From Diplonema japonicum (lineage: Eukaryota; Euglenozoa; Diplonemea; Diplonemida; Diplonemidae): 64,000 nt of DNA. Under the pieces are notes generated by a model. That model was given only the letters and a program-made list of their open reading frames with translations. It was not told the DNA's origin and did not search any database. This document shows positions 1-11,700 of this stretch, one piece after another. Each line of letters opens with the position of its first letter. The stretch's first letter is position 1. The DNA lies in the NCBI GenBank assembly GCA_964019335.1, contig OZ025717.1:186001-250000 (forward strand), given 5' to 3'. The position numbers and the translations under genes are program-made.

Positions 1-858
1 GTTAAGGGGTGACCCGTCAGCCCACTGCCAGGACGACGTGTCGAGGGGGGCCGTGCGCTTGCGAGAAGAAAAGAGCCCTGGGTAGAAAGAGAGGGTGGAA
101 CCAAAAAGCGAGACGAAGGCATCGTCCCACTTGTTGTGAACAGACATCGGGGTGTGCTTGAAGCTCAGCTCAGAAGTGCACGCGGAAGGGTTCCACGGGG
201 TCGCTGTGGGGGTCACCTCAACACAGTCACCGTCGTAAAAGGCACCCGAGACACATGGCGTGGGGCCGTAGTAAAGTGAAATTCTGCGAAAGAGGAGGTT
301 GGTCGCGGCTTGCATAGAACCTTCTTCACATCCCAGCGACAACGACTCGGGTGTCCCTGCAGCCGTTATGGGGACGGACGTCCGACCATTTACCTGTACA
401 ATAACACCGCTTAAGGACTCTTCGAACAATACAGCCACGTGTGCCCATTCCTTTAAAACGTATGTGAAGAGAATCATGGGTGTTCCCTTTGGGGTTTGCA
501 GTACGAAGTGTCCCTTGAAGACTGTTAGGGACACCGCTCCGTTCTGTGCTTTCCAGGAGACAACTGTTTGGGCAATGGAGGGGGACGATGCCACTTTAAC
601 CCATGTAGTCACTGCTGCGTCGCTGCCAGTGAGAGGCGCAAGGTTTGTAGCCTTGATGCAGCCTTCTCCAGCTCCCCACCCGGCATAAGGATCCATTACT
701 GTATCTAGTAGCCCAGTCATGTCTTTGCCTTGGCCTGTTTCATCTATTCCCCCTGGGTTTCCCCAGTACCACCTCCCTTCTAACCTTGTGGCTTCAGACG
801 ATATGGTACTGTACGTCAGTATCAACGTGAACTGCTTGACGAAGGCACATGGTGCCAT
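1..858 (-). CDS. G0: N-terminal part of a lectin-headed surface protein (cut by window edge)
   Basis: The minus strand is open from an ATG at 858 to base 1, giving 286 residues with no stop; the 3' part lies outside the window. Start MAPCAFVKQFTLILTYS is a plausible signal peptide. It is followed by LEGRWYW, the position of the EWLFDG opening of the LamG-like domain in the other paralogs, then VVSWKAQN, VIVQVNG, LSLGC, YYGPTPC and a C-type-lectin-like segment (FYDGDC, SVHNKWDD, SWQWADGSPL). Order and spacing match residues 1-300 of G1 to G9, so this is a tenth family member of a divergent third N-terminal subtype. The stalk and membrane core are expected to the left but are not seen. A second ATG three codons in, out of frame, is not used. 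Family assignment is firm; ligand unknown. Confidence 0.8.
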   Translation of the reverse strand, partial: MAPCAFVKQFTLILTYSTISSEATRLEGRWYWGNPGGIDETGQGKDMTGLLDTVMDPYAGWGAGEGCIKATNLAPLTGSDAAVTTWVKVASSPSIAQTVVSWKAQNGAVSLTVFKGHFVLQTPKGTPMILFTYVLKEWAHVAVLFEESLSGVIVQVNGRTSVPITAAGTPESLSLGCEEGSMQAATNLLFRRISLYYGPTPCVSGAFYDGDCVEVTPTATPWNPSACTSELSFKHTPMSVHNKWDDAFVSLFGSTLSFYPGLFSSRKRTAPLDTSSWQWADGSPLN

Positions 859-1048
859 GGGGGGTTCCCCCTGAAATCAATTTTTTTTTTCGTGGCCTGT
901 GGTAAGGAGGGGTGGGGAAGGTGAGAAATATGAGAGAAATATGTGGGGTGTAGGATAACATTCTTTTTTTTGGGGGGGTATTTTTTTTTTCTCCCCCACT
1001 AGCTACGACTGCATCTATCCTGTGCAGGGGTTGCTTCAAAAAAAAAAA

Positions 1049-1150
1049 TGATTCTTTAATGACTTATGTCCCTTTTTTGTTTCGCACGAGTAAAAAAAAT
1101 CTTTTTTTCTTTTTTTGCCTCGGCACAAGTTGCATAAGGTGGTGAAACCA
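1049..1150. repeat. Intergenic repeat E, copy 1
   Basis: Shares GATTCTT(T)AATGACTT, a TTCGC-(AC/GC) stretch and GGCACAA(A)GTTGCATAAGGT in the same order with 26203-26320, though the A/T runs between differ in length. The other copy lies about 230 bp beyond the 3' end of G5. Function unknown; possibly a remnant of an older duplication or a mobile element. Confidence 0.5.
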
Positions 1151-2328
1151 TTTTTTTTCAGAAGAGAAAAAAAAAAAAAACAAAAACTTTGTAGGGAAAA
1201 AAAGGGGGGGGAGGAAAGGATGAACAAAGCAACAAGACGGCTTCCTGCTAAAGTATCTCCCTTCTTTTTTTGGGGGGGTTTTTTTTCCTCTTGCAATTGA
1301 AACAAAAGGGGGGCAAGAAATCGCAGAATAAGGGGACACACGTACAATACTTACACAAACAAAAAAAAAATATAAATATATATTTCTTCACAGAAAAAAT
1401 TTAAAAAAAAAAGGAAAGAACTAGCTGTTGTTTATGTGTCATTGGGCATCAAGTACTTCCACCCAAGTCAAAAAAAAAACCTTTTTTTTTCCTCGTTTAC
1501 TCTTTTACGGTTCAATCATAACAAATCAAACTATAAAACTCAATTCTTTTTTTTTTTGAGGTATGAGCTTCCTAGGCGAGTGAACAAAACAAACGACGGT
1601 GCAAGTTTGAAAAAAAAGGGGGGGGGCTATTCACTCAAAACAGCAAAGTTACGAGTCAAAAAAAAAGAGGGGAAATATAATAATAACCATAATAATAAAG
1701 CCAACATACCGGGGACGCGCGTTATCCGGTCATCAAAAAAAAAAAGAAAAATTTAGCCCCCGATAGATGCCGCCCAACCTAGTTGGGACCGTGAGACTAT
1801 CACGCCTCGGTATTTTGGTAAAACCAAAGTTTAACAACGGATTTTTTTCTTGATTCTTCTTTTTCTTTTTGTTCTTTACCCAAAAGGTTCCTGTTCTTTT
1901 AAGAAGGATGGGAAAGAACTTGACTTGAAGGTGGTGTTATAAGGGCAGGAGCCCAGCCACCGATGGTCATAGGGGGGTAGGATAGTAGAGGGGGCACGAG
2001 TCGGTATATTTTTTTTCCTTGTGACCAAATTACTTTGAGCCCTTTTTTTTTTTGGGAGGCATGTTTCAAAGTGTCACAAAATTGCCACGTGGTATAACTA
2101 TAAAAAAAAAATTTTTTTTTCCCCTTCCCCCCTTAAAGGTTTCCAATAGGCGGAGTCTAAAGAGGTCCTTGAGGGAAAGGGGAGCGGGGGGGGTTTTACA
2201 CCTCTTTTTTTGATTGCATATTTCGCATTCTTTTTGAAAGAGACAGAGCGGCAGGGGATAACAAAGAAAAAAGGGGGAGTCACCATGTTACAAAACATTT
2301 CATAGTATTTTAAGGGAAAAAAGAAAAA

Positions 2329-2377
2329 TGGGGCTTTGGTTGCAACACTATTTGGCATTAAGTGTGCAGCAGGGGAG
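2329..2377 (-). repeat. Family A dispersed repeat, truncated copy
   Basis: GGGGCTTTGGTTGCAACACT and the following TTGGCATTAAGTGTGCA match the left end of the longer copies at 25587 and 49524. Only about 50 bp is present, truncated at nearly the same point as the copy at 37281. The element is taken as minus-oriented, so these are 5'-truncated copies keeping the same 3' end next to a homopolymer. Confidence 0.55.
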
Positions 2378-2786
2378 GGTAAAAAAAAAAAACTTTCAAC
2401 TACCTAGTTTCTTCTTCTTTTTTTTTTTTCAATCCATAGTAGAAAGAAAGTTCACCAAGAAATGAAAATTAGAAGGAGGGGAAGAACACAACGCCACACC
2501 ACTCAAACATATTAACCTAACGCACTTCTGGTTTTTTTTTCTTTTTTTTTTTCTTGCGACTTATGTCATTGTTGCATTATACAAAAAAGAAATATAGATA
2601 AACAACGCTGAAGGGGGGGGTGTCAATAATGCACCTTTACACGACCATTCTTTGTATTTGCCCATCAAAAGATAGCTTTTCGAGAACAAGGGGAGGGAAG
2701 TACCGGTGAAAAACAAAAAATAAAAATAAAAATAAAAAAAAAATCACCTGGCGAAAAAAATAGAAACAAAAAAAAAAAAAGTTTTC

Positions 2787-5700
2787 TTAAATACTGTAGA
2801 CAACTGTAGGCCTCCTACTCCTGCGTGTTGATGAAGAATCGTTCCACTTATCCGAGTCTTCCAAGGTCGGCTTGCTTAAGAAGCTCAAGAGAGGTGTCAT
2901 GTCCACCTGGGAGGCTTCACCAAAGCTTCCAACGAAGGATTGCGGTTCCCGTGATAAGCCGGGTTCCTCATCCGTGCCCACAGAGACCACACTACTGTGG
3001 GGCTGTACCTCGTCCAATTCTATCACTCTAGGTTTTTCCTCTTCTCTTACCTCGCCAGCATTCCCTGCCCTTGCTGCCCGAACAGCATCCCAGCGCCTTC
3101 CTATCTTCACGTCAAGGCAGTACAGGATCAGGTCGTACACTCCTTTGAATATCATCAACAGTGCTGTCAAGAACAGTAGGTACGCCGCCCACTTCATCAT
3201 CACCTCATTCCCACCCACCCCAATCGCTATCGCCATCAGCAGGACAGCCACGAACATCAGCCCGCTCATAGCTGTCCCCGTCACCATGTCAAGTGTCGAG
3301 TTGTAAGGGCGGAGGGTCACAATCGCCAGGAAGTAGAAGAAGAGGACAATCGTGATCGAAGCGTTCCTGAACATGCAGGTGTCGTGGTTATGAGGCTTCC
3401 AGACAGAGGTCAAGGCCAAGGCCAGAATCTGGGTCATCTCCACAAGAGAGAACCAGTGGTAGTTGTATCTGTACTGCTCGAAGAAGAGCCCGTACTGCTC
3501 CACAAAGTAGTCGGGTGCCCCGTCCTTCCGAACCCATACTTCTGATCCGAAGACAATAATGTAAGCAGTGCGCTTCCACCCAGTGTACACTGTCGACATT
3601 GCAATATCTGCTAGGAGTGCCGCGTCACTGTCACTGTTGTATGCCTTCACCATCGCAGCTGCGTCCCAATTGATCTTCGGGTCGAGAACAGTTGTTGCCT
3701 GGAACTTACTTTTTCGCAGAAGTAGGAACCACATCGCAACAGGGAGAGACACACAAAGAGCGAGTGCCAGAACTCCGATGATTGCGACCCAGGCGGGTGC
3801 CCGAGAGGGGAAGAAGGCAAGGTTCGAGGCCGCAATACTGGTCCCCATCAGCAGCCAAATCATTGGGATGTAGACCAGACCAGGTGCCCTGACGTAGAAG
3901 ATTGCCGTTTCCCAAGGTACACTCAGCCATGCCACCTGCACCCATGCTATCACGTAGTTTAGAATCAAGAAGACCACCACAATCCCAAGGTTGGAGACAA
4001 CAGCCCCCAAGAAGTACTTCTGTTTGTGGTCCCCGATCCCGAAGCCAAGGGGGTGGAACTCCCAATCCAGAGGCTCCCCACCCCCAAGGTCGATGTCCTC
4101 AACCTCGCAGTCCATCCCAATCACAGCAGCAAGCTTCGCACCACTAGGGTTTACTGCTGTGGCACCAGAAGTGACGCCTTTCGCTGCATTCTTCTCAGCT
4201 TCAGGGATCACCTGCCCAGGGACTGGTGTCAGCGGGGGGGGAGTCACCATCTCTTTTGGTGGTGCGTTGGGCGAGGAAGTTCCGGCTGCAACCGGTTGTG
4301 ACGTCACGGGGACTGGTGGTGCGCCTGTGGGCGGGGCGATGGGCGTGGATGTGGGCACTGCTGTCATCGGTTGTGACGTCAACGGGGAGCCGGTCAGCGG
4401 GGAACTGGTGGCCGGAATAACTGTCGGTGGTGAACCTGTGGGCGGGGCGGTGGGCGCTGATGTAGGCACAGCTGTCATAGGTTGCGATGTCGGCGAGCTG
4501 GTTGCTGGAGCAGACGATGGCACCACTGTGGGCCCACCTGTGGCAGGGTGCGATGTCGGCGGCACAATTGTATCAGGGAAGGCCGTCGCGGGGGCTGCCG
4601 TGAGCGGTGCAACCGTTCTGGGAATAGGTGTAGCAGGGGGATTCGTAGCAGGGGGATTAGTAGCAGGCGCAGCAGTGTCAGGGAAGGGTGTCGCAGGGGG
4701 ATTAGTAGAAGGGGGCAGGGTAGAGGGTGCATTTGTGTCGGGAAACGGAGTCCACGGGGCCCTGGTGTCCGGGAATGGCGTTGACGGCGCATCAGTGTCA
4801 GGGGGCAACGTGGCAGGCACCTTAGTAGGAGGTGCAGACGTGCTAGGGGACCTTGTTGCGGGTGCACTGGTATCTGGAAGAGGAGTAGGTGGCGCTTGTG
4901 TGACAGGAACAGGTGTTGAGGGTGGTTTCGTGTCAGGGAAGGGTGTGGAAGGAGCAGTGGTGTCTGGCGCCTCGGTAATCATCTGCCACTCATAACACAG
5001 ATGTTTGAAACTATTGGTACAGGCAAGGTCCGCCAGCCCAGGCCCCAGTGTGGGACTGTACCTTGCGCAGGTCGTGCTGACTTCGTTTGGCTGCACATGT
5101 GCTTCGCAACCGTCTTTGCTGTTGTACCAGTCGGCCTGCCGATGCTTCGCGTCACCGCACCACAACAGCTTCAGGTCCATCGGGGTCCCGTCCTCCCAAA
5201 ACCAGTTGGAAGAAGAGGGTTGAGTGTTCGGTCTTGGCCCTGGTGCAGAGATCCCCACCCAACAGTCGGCATTGGGCGACGACCGGCTGTACAGGAGATC
5301 GTCCCAATACGTGTGGATGCTGACAAGCTTCCCGTCAGGACTGCACGCCCCCTTGTCGAAGGCGGACTCGGGTGTGAACCAATGGCATTTACCGTTGTAA
5401 TAAAAATTACCCTGTCCGGAGCAAGGGTAGGCTCCCACATGGAAGGTTGATTTATAGATGAAAGATCCTGGTTGCATTGGAAAATCGATGTTGCGGCCGT
5501 CCTGCTTAGCACACCCGAGGCTGAACACGGTCGGGACGAAGCTCACCGCGAAAGGTATGTTCTTCCCCACACGGTACCCGTTCTGCCAAATATTAACTGC
5601 TGCAGAGGGGGTGAACACGAAGTTGAGATGGTTCCACTGGTCCCCCACATCGGGGAAGGTTTTCTTTAGGTCACCTGCACCGGAAGCACCGTACGTGTAA

Positions 5701-6098
5701 AGAGCTAAATCTGTCTTCCCTGTGGCGTCTCTCTTTTGGATATACAACACAATGGACGCTGCTCCTGAGGACCATGAGAACACAGCTTGTTGCTTTGTGG
5801 CCGAGCTCTTGGCGCGGACCCATATCCCCAGGGTGGTCGTCTGGGCCATTTGAAAGCCTGTGTTCCCGGCGTTGATGGGTAGGTACGAACAGGCCTGTGT
5901 GCTCCCGTCGTGGGTAGCCACATCTGTTCCCGTCCAGGGGTCCTTCACGAACTTCACCCCCCCCATTACCATCATTGCATTCCCCTTACCGCTTATGTCG
6001 TTGCCCGAACCATCCGTGTACCACTCTCCTATTTTTTCCATTGCGAGCGTTGTTTTCAACATGATGCAGGTTGCTAGATAAAGTATCCGCAACCTCAT
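2787..6098 (-). CDS. G1: LamG + C-type-lectin-like, mucin-stalk, seven-span surface protein
   Basis: 1103 residues. Signal peptide about 1-19. LamG-like domain about 21-225 (GEWYTDGSGNDISGKGN, TTTLGIWVRA, FSLGC). C-type-lectin-like domain about 226-370 (YYNGKCHWF, CWVGI, NWFWEDG, LWCGD, final HLC). Pro/Thr stalk 376-628 with PFPDT-type pentads, looser and shorter than in the paralogs. Conserved block CEVEDIDLGGGEPLDW at about 664-680, then about seven hydrophobic spans at 693-995 and a tail 996-1103. The tail keeps VDMTPLLSFLSKP (1065-1077) and ends VVYSI, but lacks the SEASWS box. The head belongs with G8 (FYYNGKCHWF subtype), not with the other paralogs. The ATG at 6098 directly follows a pyrimidine run with no AG between, so if trans-splicing operates the true start could be Met13. 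Probable cell-surface glycan-binding receptor; ligand and signalling role are inferred. Confidence 0.88.
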   Translation of the reverse strand: MRLRILYLATCIMLKTTLAMEKIGEWYTDGSGNDISGKGNAMMVMGGVKFVKDPWTGTDVATHDGSTQACSYLPINAGNTGFQMAQTTTLGIWVRAKSSATKQQAVFSWSSGAASIVLYIQKRDATGKTDLALYTYGASGAGDLKKTFPDVGDQWNHLNFVFTPSAAVNIWQNGYRVGKNIPFAVSFVPTVFSLGCAKQDGRNIDFPMQPGSFIYKSTFHVGAYPCSGQGNFYYNGKCHWFTPESAFDKGACSPDGKLVSIHTYWDDLLYSRSSPNADCWVGISAPGPRPNTQPSSSNWFWEDGTPMDLKLLWCGDAKHRQADWYNSKDGCEAHVQPNEVSTTCARYSPTLGPGLADLACTNSFKHLCYEWQMITEAPDTTAPSTPFPDTKPPSTPVPVTQAPPTPLPDTSAPATRSPSTSAPPTKVPATLPPDTDAPSTPFPDTRAPWTPFPDTNAPSTLPPSTNPPATPFPDTAAPATNPPATNPPATPIPRTVAPLTAAPATAFPDTIVPPTSHPATGGPTVVPSSAPATSSPTSQPMTAVPTSAPTAPPTGSPPTVIPATSSPLTGSPLTSQPMTAVPTSTPIAPPTGAPPVPVTSQPVAAGTSSPNAPPKEMVTPPPLTPVPGQVIPEAEKNAAKGVTSGATAVNPSGAKLAAVIGMDCEVEDIDLGGGEPLDWEFHPLGFGIGDHKQKYFLGAVVSNLGIVVVFLILNYVIAWVQVAWLSVPWETAIFYVRAPGLVYIPMIWLLMGTSIAASNLAFFPSRAPAWVAIIGVLALALCVSLPVAMWFLLLRKSKFQATTVLDPKINWDAAAMVKAYNSDSDAALLADIAMSTVYTGWKRTAYIIVFGSEVWVRKDGAPDYFVEQYGLFFEQYRYNYHWFSLVEMTQILALALTSVWKPHNHDTCMFRNASITIVLFFYFLAIVTLRPYNSTLDMVTGTAMSGLMFVAVLLMAIAIGVGGNEVMMKWAAYLLFLTALLMIFKGVYDLILYCLDVKIGRRWDAVRAARAGNAGEVREEEKPRVIELDEVQPHSSVVSVGTDEEPGLSREPQSFVGSFGEASQVDMTPLLSFLSKPTLEDSDKWNDSSSTRRSRRPTVVYSI

Positions 6099-6167
6099 GT
6101 TGGGGGGAAGGGGGGGGGGGAACCTTTTTTTTTTCTTTTTTTTTCTAGAACTGCAAGGAAATAAAAT

Positions 6168-6206
<39 letters not shown>

Positions 6207-7025
6207 CTTGGGAAGAAACAGAAGACCCTCTTTTTTTTTTTTTTAAAAAAAAAGAAAAAAAAAAACCCTGCCAAATTCCAGCCTGTGAATGATTTACTCC
6301 TTTTGTACTCGGCTTTATTTGGACAGTTTCCGGGTCAAGAACCTGGGTCTAGGCTGCGCTCGGGACGTGTCACTCTGAATTATTATTATTATTATTTTAT
6401 TCTTTTTTTTTGCCTGTTGCGCTTAGTTGGAAGCACCGCAGATATCAAAGGACGTTCAGTCCATGTGGAGTTAGATCGGGAAGAAGAAGAAGAAGAAGAA
6501 GAAGAAAGAGGAAGAAAATTCTGTACAAAAAAGTGTTTTGCACCTTAACCCTCAATGCCAACAGCATTGGGGCTACCAACATCATGAATAAAGAAAACTT
6601 TACAAGATTTCTTTTTTATTTTATTTTGCAGATCGTGTACAGAAAATGGCAGAGACGAGCTTTGACTCTGCAAACGCACGGTGAGGGAAGAAAGAAAAAG
6701 AAGGAAAAAAACTGTTTCTTACGCACGAGTGATATTGTTACCTTTTTTTTTTTTTTAGATAAACAAATCACTCATTTGCGCTGTGCCAATGACTAGAAAT
6801 AAAAATTTATTTTCTTTAAAAAGCCTCGGCAAATAGAATTTTCTGTTTAAAAAAATAAAACAAAAAATAAGAAAAAAAATATTATATGGGACAATTATAA
6901 AGAAACCGTCCCTTTTCTTTTTTTTTTTTTTTCTTTTTCTTCATATTGAACAAGGTTTAGGATTTATTTTCTTTTTTTTTTTTCTCCTTCTCGATTACCG
7001 GGGTGAGAATAGTTTTAAAATGAAA

Positions 7026-7063
7026 TTCACTATGATAGGAAACGAACTGGCCAGCAGCGGGCC
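7026..7063. repeat. Family B short repeat, copy 1
   Basis: TTCACTATGATAGGAAACGA followed by a diverged form of the AGTGGTTAGCAACGGCCC motif seen at 7595, 20083 and 31377. The motif resembles a tRNA D-arm (AGTGGTTAGC), so a tRNA-derived short element is possible, but no full cloverleaf is seen. Confidence 0.4.
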
Positions 7064-7594
7064 ACTGCATGTGGCGTGCCTACCTTATGATGCCCCCCTT
7101 TTGGGGCCGCTCCGCTGCTACTTAGTAGTGCTTTGCTGACTCTTGATCGCCTGAAGCAAAAAAAAAAAAAAAAAAAAAAAAAACCTGTGTGTATGGAGAC
7201 ATTATTGCTAACACACGGAACAAACAAAAGAAGAAAAAAAACAGGAAAGAAAAAAAAAATCGACAATTCATGAGACTTGGCCAATGTACACAGTTTTTTT
7301 TTTTTTTTTTAATTGGAGAGGTGTCATCACAGACCTATGAACCCTTTAGGAACGTGGTCCTTTCAGCCCACAAAAAAAAAAAAAAATTGAGTGAAAAGAA
7401 AAAAAAAAGAAGAAAGGAAGTTAAGGAAATCCAAAAAAAAAAGAATAGGCGGGTTATATTCTTTGTTTTTCGCGCAAATGGTTTCTTTTCTTTTTCTTTT
7501 TTTTTTTGAGAAGAACTACTTTAAAACAGCTACTGGTGGGTAAGTCTGGATCGAACCTGAGTACCAAACCGCGGAGCCAGTTTTGTAAAAAAAA

Positions 7595-7633
7595 TTCACT
7601 ATGATAGGAACGAAGTGGTTAGCAACGGCCCGC
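7595..7633. repeat. Family B short repeat, copy 2
   Basis: TTCACTATGATAGGAACGAA then GTGGTTAGCAACGGCCCGC, nearly identical to the copy at 20083. Immediately to the left (about 7546-7580) the minus strand reads AGGTTCGATCC, a good match to a pol III B box but on the opposite strand from the A-box-like motif. Confidence 0.5.
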
Positions 7634-8131
7634 AAAAAGAAAAAAAAAAAAAAAAAAAAAGGAAGTTTAGATGTTTCTAAACTATGAGGGCATCCTCGGA
7701 AACTCCTAAAAATATAATGTAAAACCTGAGTTCAAGCGGCCCAATTGGTGTTTCACCAGGGGCTTTCGGACGCATAAAAAAAAAAAATAAATAAAAAAAT
7801 CAAGAAAATAAGGAAGTAAGATAGGGACATAAAGAGGTTGGTTATTTGTGAAGGCGCATCGCGGAGAAAAAAAATGGCATCCTTGTCCCTCTTTTATTTC
7901 TATTTCTCTTCAACCCCCTTGGAAGGGACTTGAAAAGACAAATCAAGCGAGTAAATCACTTTTCTTTTTTTTTTCCCCCCCCGTCCTTCCCCCTTCTTAT
8001 TCTCACTACCTTCCTTATAACCAAAATTTAAAAGATTCTTTTTTTTTTTCTTTTTTTTTTTCCCTTCTTTCAATATCAACTCTTCTTCGTCTTTAATCAA
8101 ACGTGGCCCCAATTGCACGGGGAAATCGAAG

Positions 8132-8166
<35 letters not shown>

Positions 8167-8732
8167 AGGTGAAACTGCACCAGAAAATTCCTTTAGGTTA
8201 GGTTCGGGGGGGGATAAAATTCCATTCTCTTAAGACCTATGCATCAAAGTCAGAATCGTTTCGAAGAAAAGTGGACAGAAAAATAACAGAGGAATAATTT
8301 GAAAATTTGGAAAGAAACAAGGGGGGGGGGGGGGGGGAAACCAAGTTTTAGCTTTAAAAAGAATTCATATAATGGAGTGTAAATATCGCAACACCCCTCC
8401 CCCCCCGAAAAAAGTAACACCTCATATCTCTGTGGAAAAGCTTTTTTATTCCCGTCCACTCTGTTCACGAGCTTTTAGAGACACGAAGGCGTGCGTACAT
8501 ACCACCACGATACACGCTACAAAAACAAGGAAAGGAAAACAAAGGACAAACACCCGTATTGTTATCAACATACGGTCATCCCAAAAGACAACTCACGCTT
8601 TTTTTTTTTTTTTTTTTTTTTTTTACCTCATCCCCAATTCGGCATATAACACAACTAAAAACCCCAGTTTTTTTAAAAGGGCATAGTTACAGGGTTGGTA
8701 GGTTTCTTCTTTTTCTTTTCTGAATATATATC

Positions 8733-11700
8733 TCACATCGAAATAAGTGTCGCATACTTCCTTCCTTGCCTGGTTGTCACAGGGGACGTCAGGCTTCGCT
8801 TTAGATTCCTGAACTTGTTTTCCGTTGCCACTGGCTGTTCTACATCCATACACGGCCTTCCCAGAAGGCTCAGTAAGGGCTGCATATCCATACGACTCAT
8901 GTCTTCTCCAGTGGTGGTGTTCTTCAGCTCCCTTGACGACAGTACCACAGTGCTGGCGTGCACGTCCATGTCAGGCGTGCCCCCTCTCTCTCCAGGAGTC
9001 TGGTCGCCGTCTACGCTCCAAGAAGCTTTGCTCAACTCACACAGTTCAGTTATAGTAGGCTGCTGTGCTTTCCACTTCTCCACATTCCCTGCCCTCGCTG
9101 CCCGAACAGCATCCCAGCGCCTTCCTATCTTCACGTCAAGGCAGTACAGGATCAGGTCGTACGCTCCTTTGAACATCATCACCAGTGCCGTGAAGAAGAG
9201 CAGGTGCGCCGCCCACTTCATCATCACTGCACTCCCACCCACCCCGATCGCTATCGCCATCAGCAGGACAGCCACGAACATCAGCCCGCTCAGTATCGTC
9301 CCCGTCACCATGTCAAGTGTCGAGTTGTAAGGGCGGAGGGTCACAATCGCCAGGAAGTAGAAGAAGAGGACAATCGTGATCGAAACGTTCCTGAACATGC
9401 ACATCCCATGGGTCCGAGGCTTCCAAGCAGAGGACAGGGACAGAGCGAGGATCTGCACCATCTCCACAAGGGAGAACCAGTGGAAGTTGTGCCTGTACTG
9501 CTCGAAGAAGAGCCCGTACCGCTCCACAAAGTACTCAGAGGCCCCGTCCTTCCGAACCCACACCTCTGACCCGAAGACGAGGATGTAGGCGGTGCGCTTC
9601 CACCCAGTGTACACGGTCCCCGCTTCCATCTTCCCCGTCTCATCAGCCCCGTCAGCAGTCCCGAATCCCTTCACAACCTCTGCTGCATCCTCGTTGATCT
9701 TCGGGTCGGGAACAGTTGTTGCCTGAAACTTCCCCCTCCTCAAAAGGGAGAACCACATCACGATGGGGAAGGCCACACAGAGGGCGAGGACAGCAGCCCC
9801 GATGGTCGACACCCAAGCGGGTGCCCGAGAGGGGAAGAAGGTGAGGTTCGAGGCCGCCATGCTGGTCCCTGTGAGAAGCCACATCATCGGGATGTAGCCC
9901 AGACCAGGTGCCCTGACGTAGAAGATTGCCGTTGACAGAGGAACCTGCAAGAACGCCACCTGCACCCATGCTATCGCATAGTTCAGAATCAAGAAGACCA
10001 CCACAATCCCGAGGTTGGAGACAACAGCCCCCAAGAAGTACTTCTGCGCGTGGTCCCCGATCCCAATCCCAAGGGGGTGGAACTCCCAATCCAGAGGCTC
10101 CCCACCCCCAAGGTCGATGTCCTCAACCTCGCAGTTCATCCCGCTCACGATGGCAAGCTTCCCACCGCCAGTACCCGCAGCAACAGCGGCCCCCGTCGCA
10201 CCACCCGCTACCAAACTCTTCTCAGATGCAGGAATCACCTTCCCAGGGGAAGGTGTTGGAGGGGTGAGAACAGCTTCCTCCTTCGGTGCCTGTGTCGGAG
10301 GAGAGGTGACCGGTACCGTTGTGGGGACAGCCGTCACAGGCTGTTGTGTCAGTGGTGAGAAGGTCCCTGGTACTGCTGTCGAAGGGGCTTGTGTTGGTGG
10401 TGTTGTGGTAGGTGCCTGGGTGTCAGGAAAGGGTGTTGCAGGGGCAGAGGTGACAGGTGGGAAGGTGGCCGGCACTGCCGTCTTCGGAAAAGGAGTTGCA
10501 GGAGCTGAGGTGTCAGGTACCTTCGTATCGGGTGTCGCTGTGTCGGGGAAGGGTGTTGGAGGTGCCACAGTAAGCGGTACCACTGTGTCGGGAAAAGGTG
10601 TTGTTGGTGCTGTTGTTGCAGGAGAACTCGTATCAGGGAAGGGGGTGAGAGGTGCCGTGGTTGGAGGTGAATTGGTGTCAGGGAAGGGTGTTGCAGGGGC
10701 TACTGTTGCTGGTGCCGCAGTAAAAGGTGCATTGGTGTCTGGGAAGGGTGTTGCCGGAGCATCTGTTGGGATGGCGGTGTCAGGGAAGGGTGTTGGGGGT
10801 GCAGCAGTGGTCCCAGGTACAAGTGTTGCAGGTGACAATGTGTCGGGAGCTGGTGTGGGAGGTGATACTGTTCCAGGAAATGGGGTTGCTGGAGCATCAG
10901 TATCAGGGAAGGGTGTTGCAGGGGCTGTGGTTGCCGGGGAAGGGGTCTGAGGTGCTGCCGTGTCAGGGAAGGGAGTTGCTGGTGCCGCAGTAAGAGGTGC
11001 ATTGGTGTCGGGGAAAGGAGTTGCTGGAGCATTTGTTGGGATGGCGGTGTCAGGGAAGGGTGTTGGGGGTGCAGCAGTGGTCCCAGGTACAAGTGTTGAG
11101 GGTGGCAATGTGTCGGGAGCTGGTGTGGGAGGTGATACTGTTCCAGGAAATGGGGTTGCCGGAGCATCAGTATTGGGGAAGGGTGTTGCAGGGGCTGCTG
11201 TTGGTGGAGCATCGGTATCGGGGAAGGGAGTCTGTGGTGCTACTGTATCAGGGAAGGGTGTTGCAGGAGCTGTGGTTGCTGGGAAGGGAGTCAGCGGTGC
11301 TGATGTGTCAGGAAAGGGTGTTGCAGGCGAACTCGTATCGGGTGCATTGGTGTCTGGAAAAGGTGTTGGAGGAGCAAGAGTGTCAGGGAAGGGTGTTGCT
11401 GGAGCATCAGTATTGGGTGCATTAGTGGGTGGAACACTTGTTGCTGGTGACGCTGTGTCAGGGAATGGAGTAACTGGAGCGGTTGTGTCAGGTGCATTAG
11501 TATCAGGAAATGGTGTCGCGGGGGCACCTGTATCAGGAGCGAGGGTCGGAGGTGCGTCAGTGTCTGGGAATGGCGTAGCCGGAGCAGTGGTATTGGGTGC
11601 ATCAGTGTCAGGGAATGGTGTAGATGGAACAAGAGTATCAGGGAAGGGGGTCGACGGAGCCGCAGTTTCAATAGGGTCATAAGTGCACAGGTGAACATGA

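Larger units (their letters stand above)
859..2786. other. Intergenic region between G1 and G0
   Basis: AT-rich DNA with many A/T runs of 8-14 bases and short G runs. No supported gene: the open frames here are poly-K/poly-F artefacts of homopolymers. It holds a repeat shared with 26203-26320 (about 1049-1150) and a truncated copy of dispersed family A (2329-2377). Confidence 0.6.
6099..8732. other. Intergenic region between G2 and G1
   Basis: Dominated by homopolymers, including about 35 T near 6171-6204 and several A runs over 20. It has (ATT)n near 6379 and (GAA)n near 6478. Two copies of repeat family B lie at 7026-7063 and 7595-7633. No gene is supported; the open frames are low-complexity. 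Confidence 0.6.

Noticed and set aside
1036-1347. Small open frames coding poly-Lys or poly-Phe runs in the spacers
   Set aside because: They come from A/T homopolymers, are low complexity and show no conserved start or domain.
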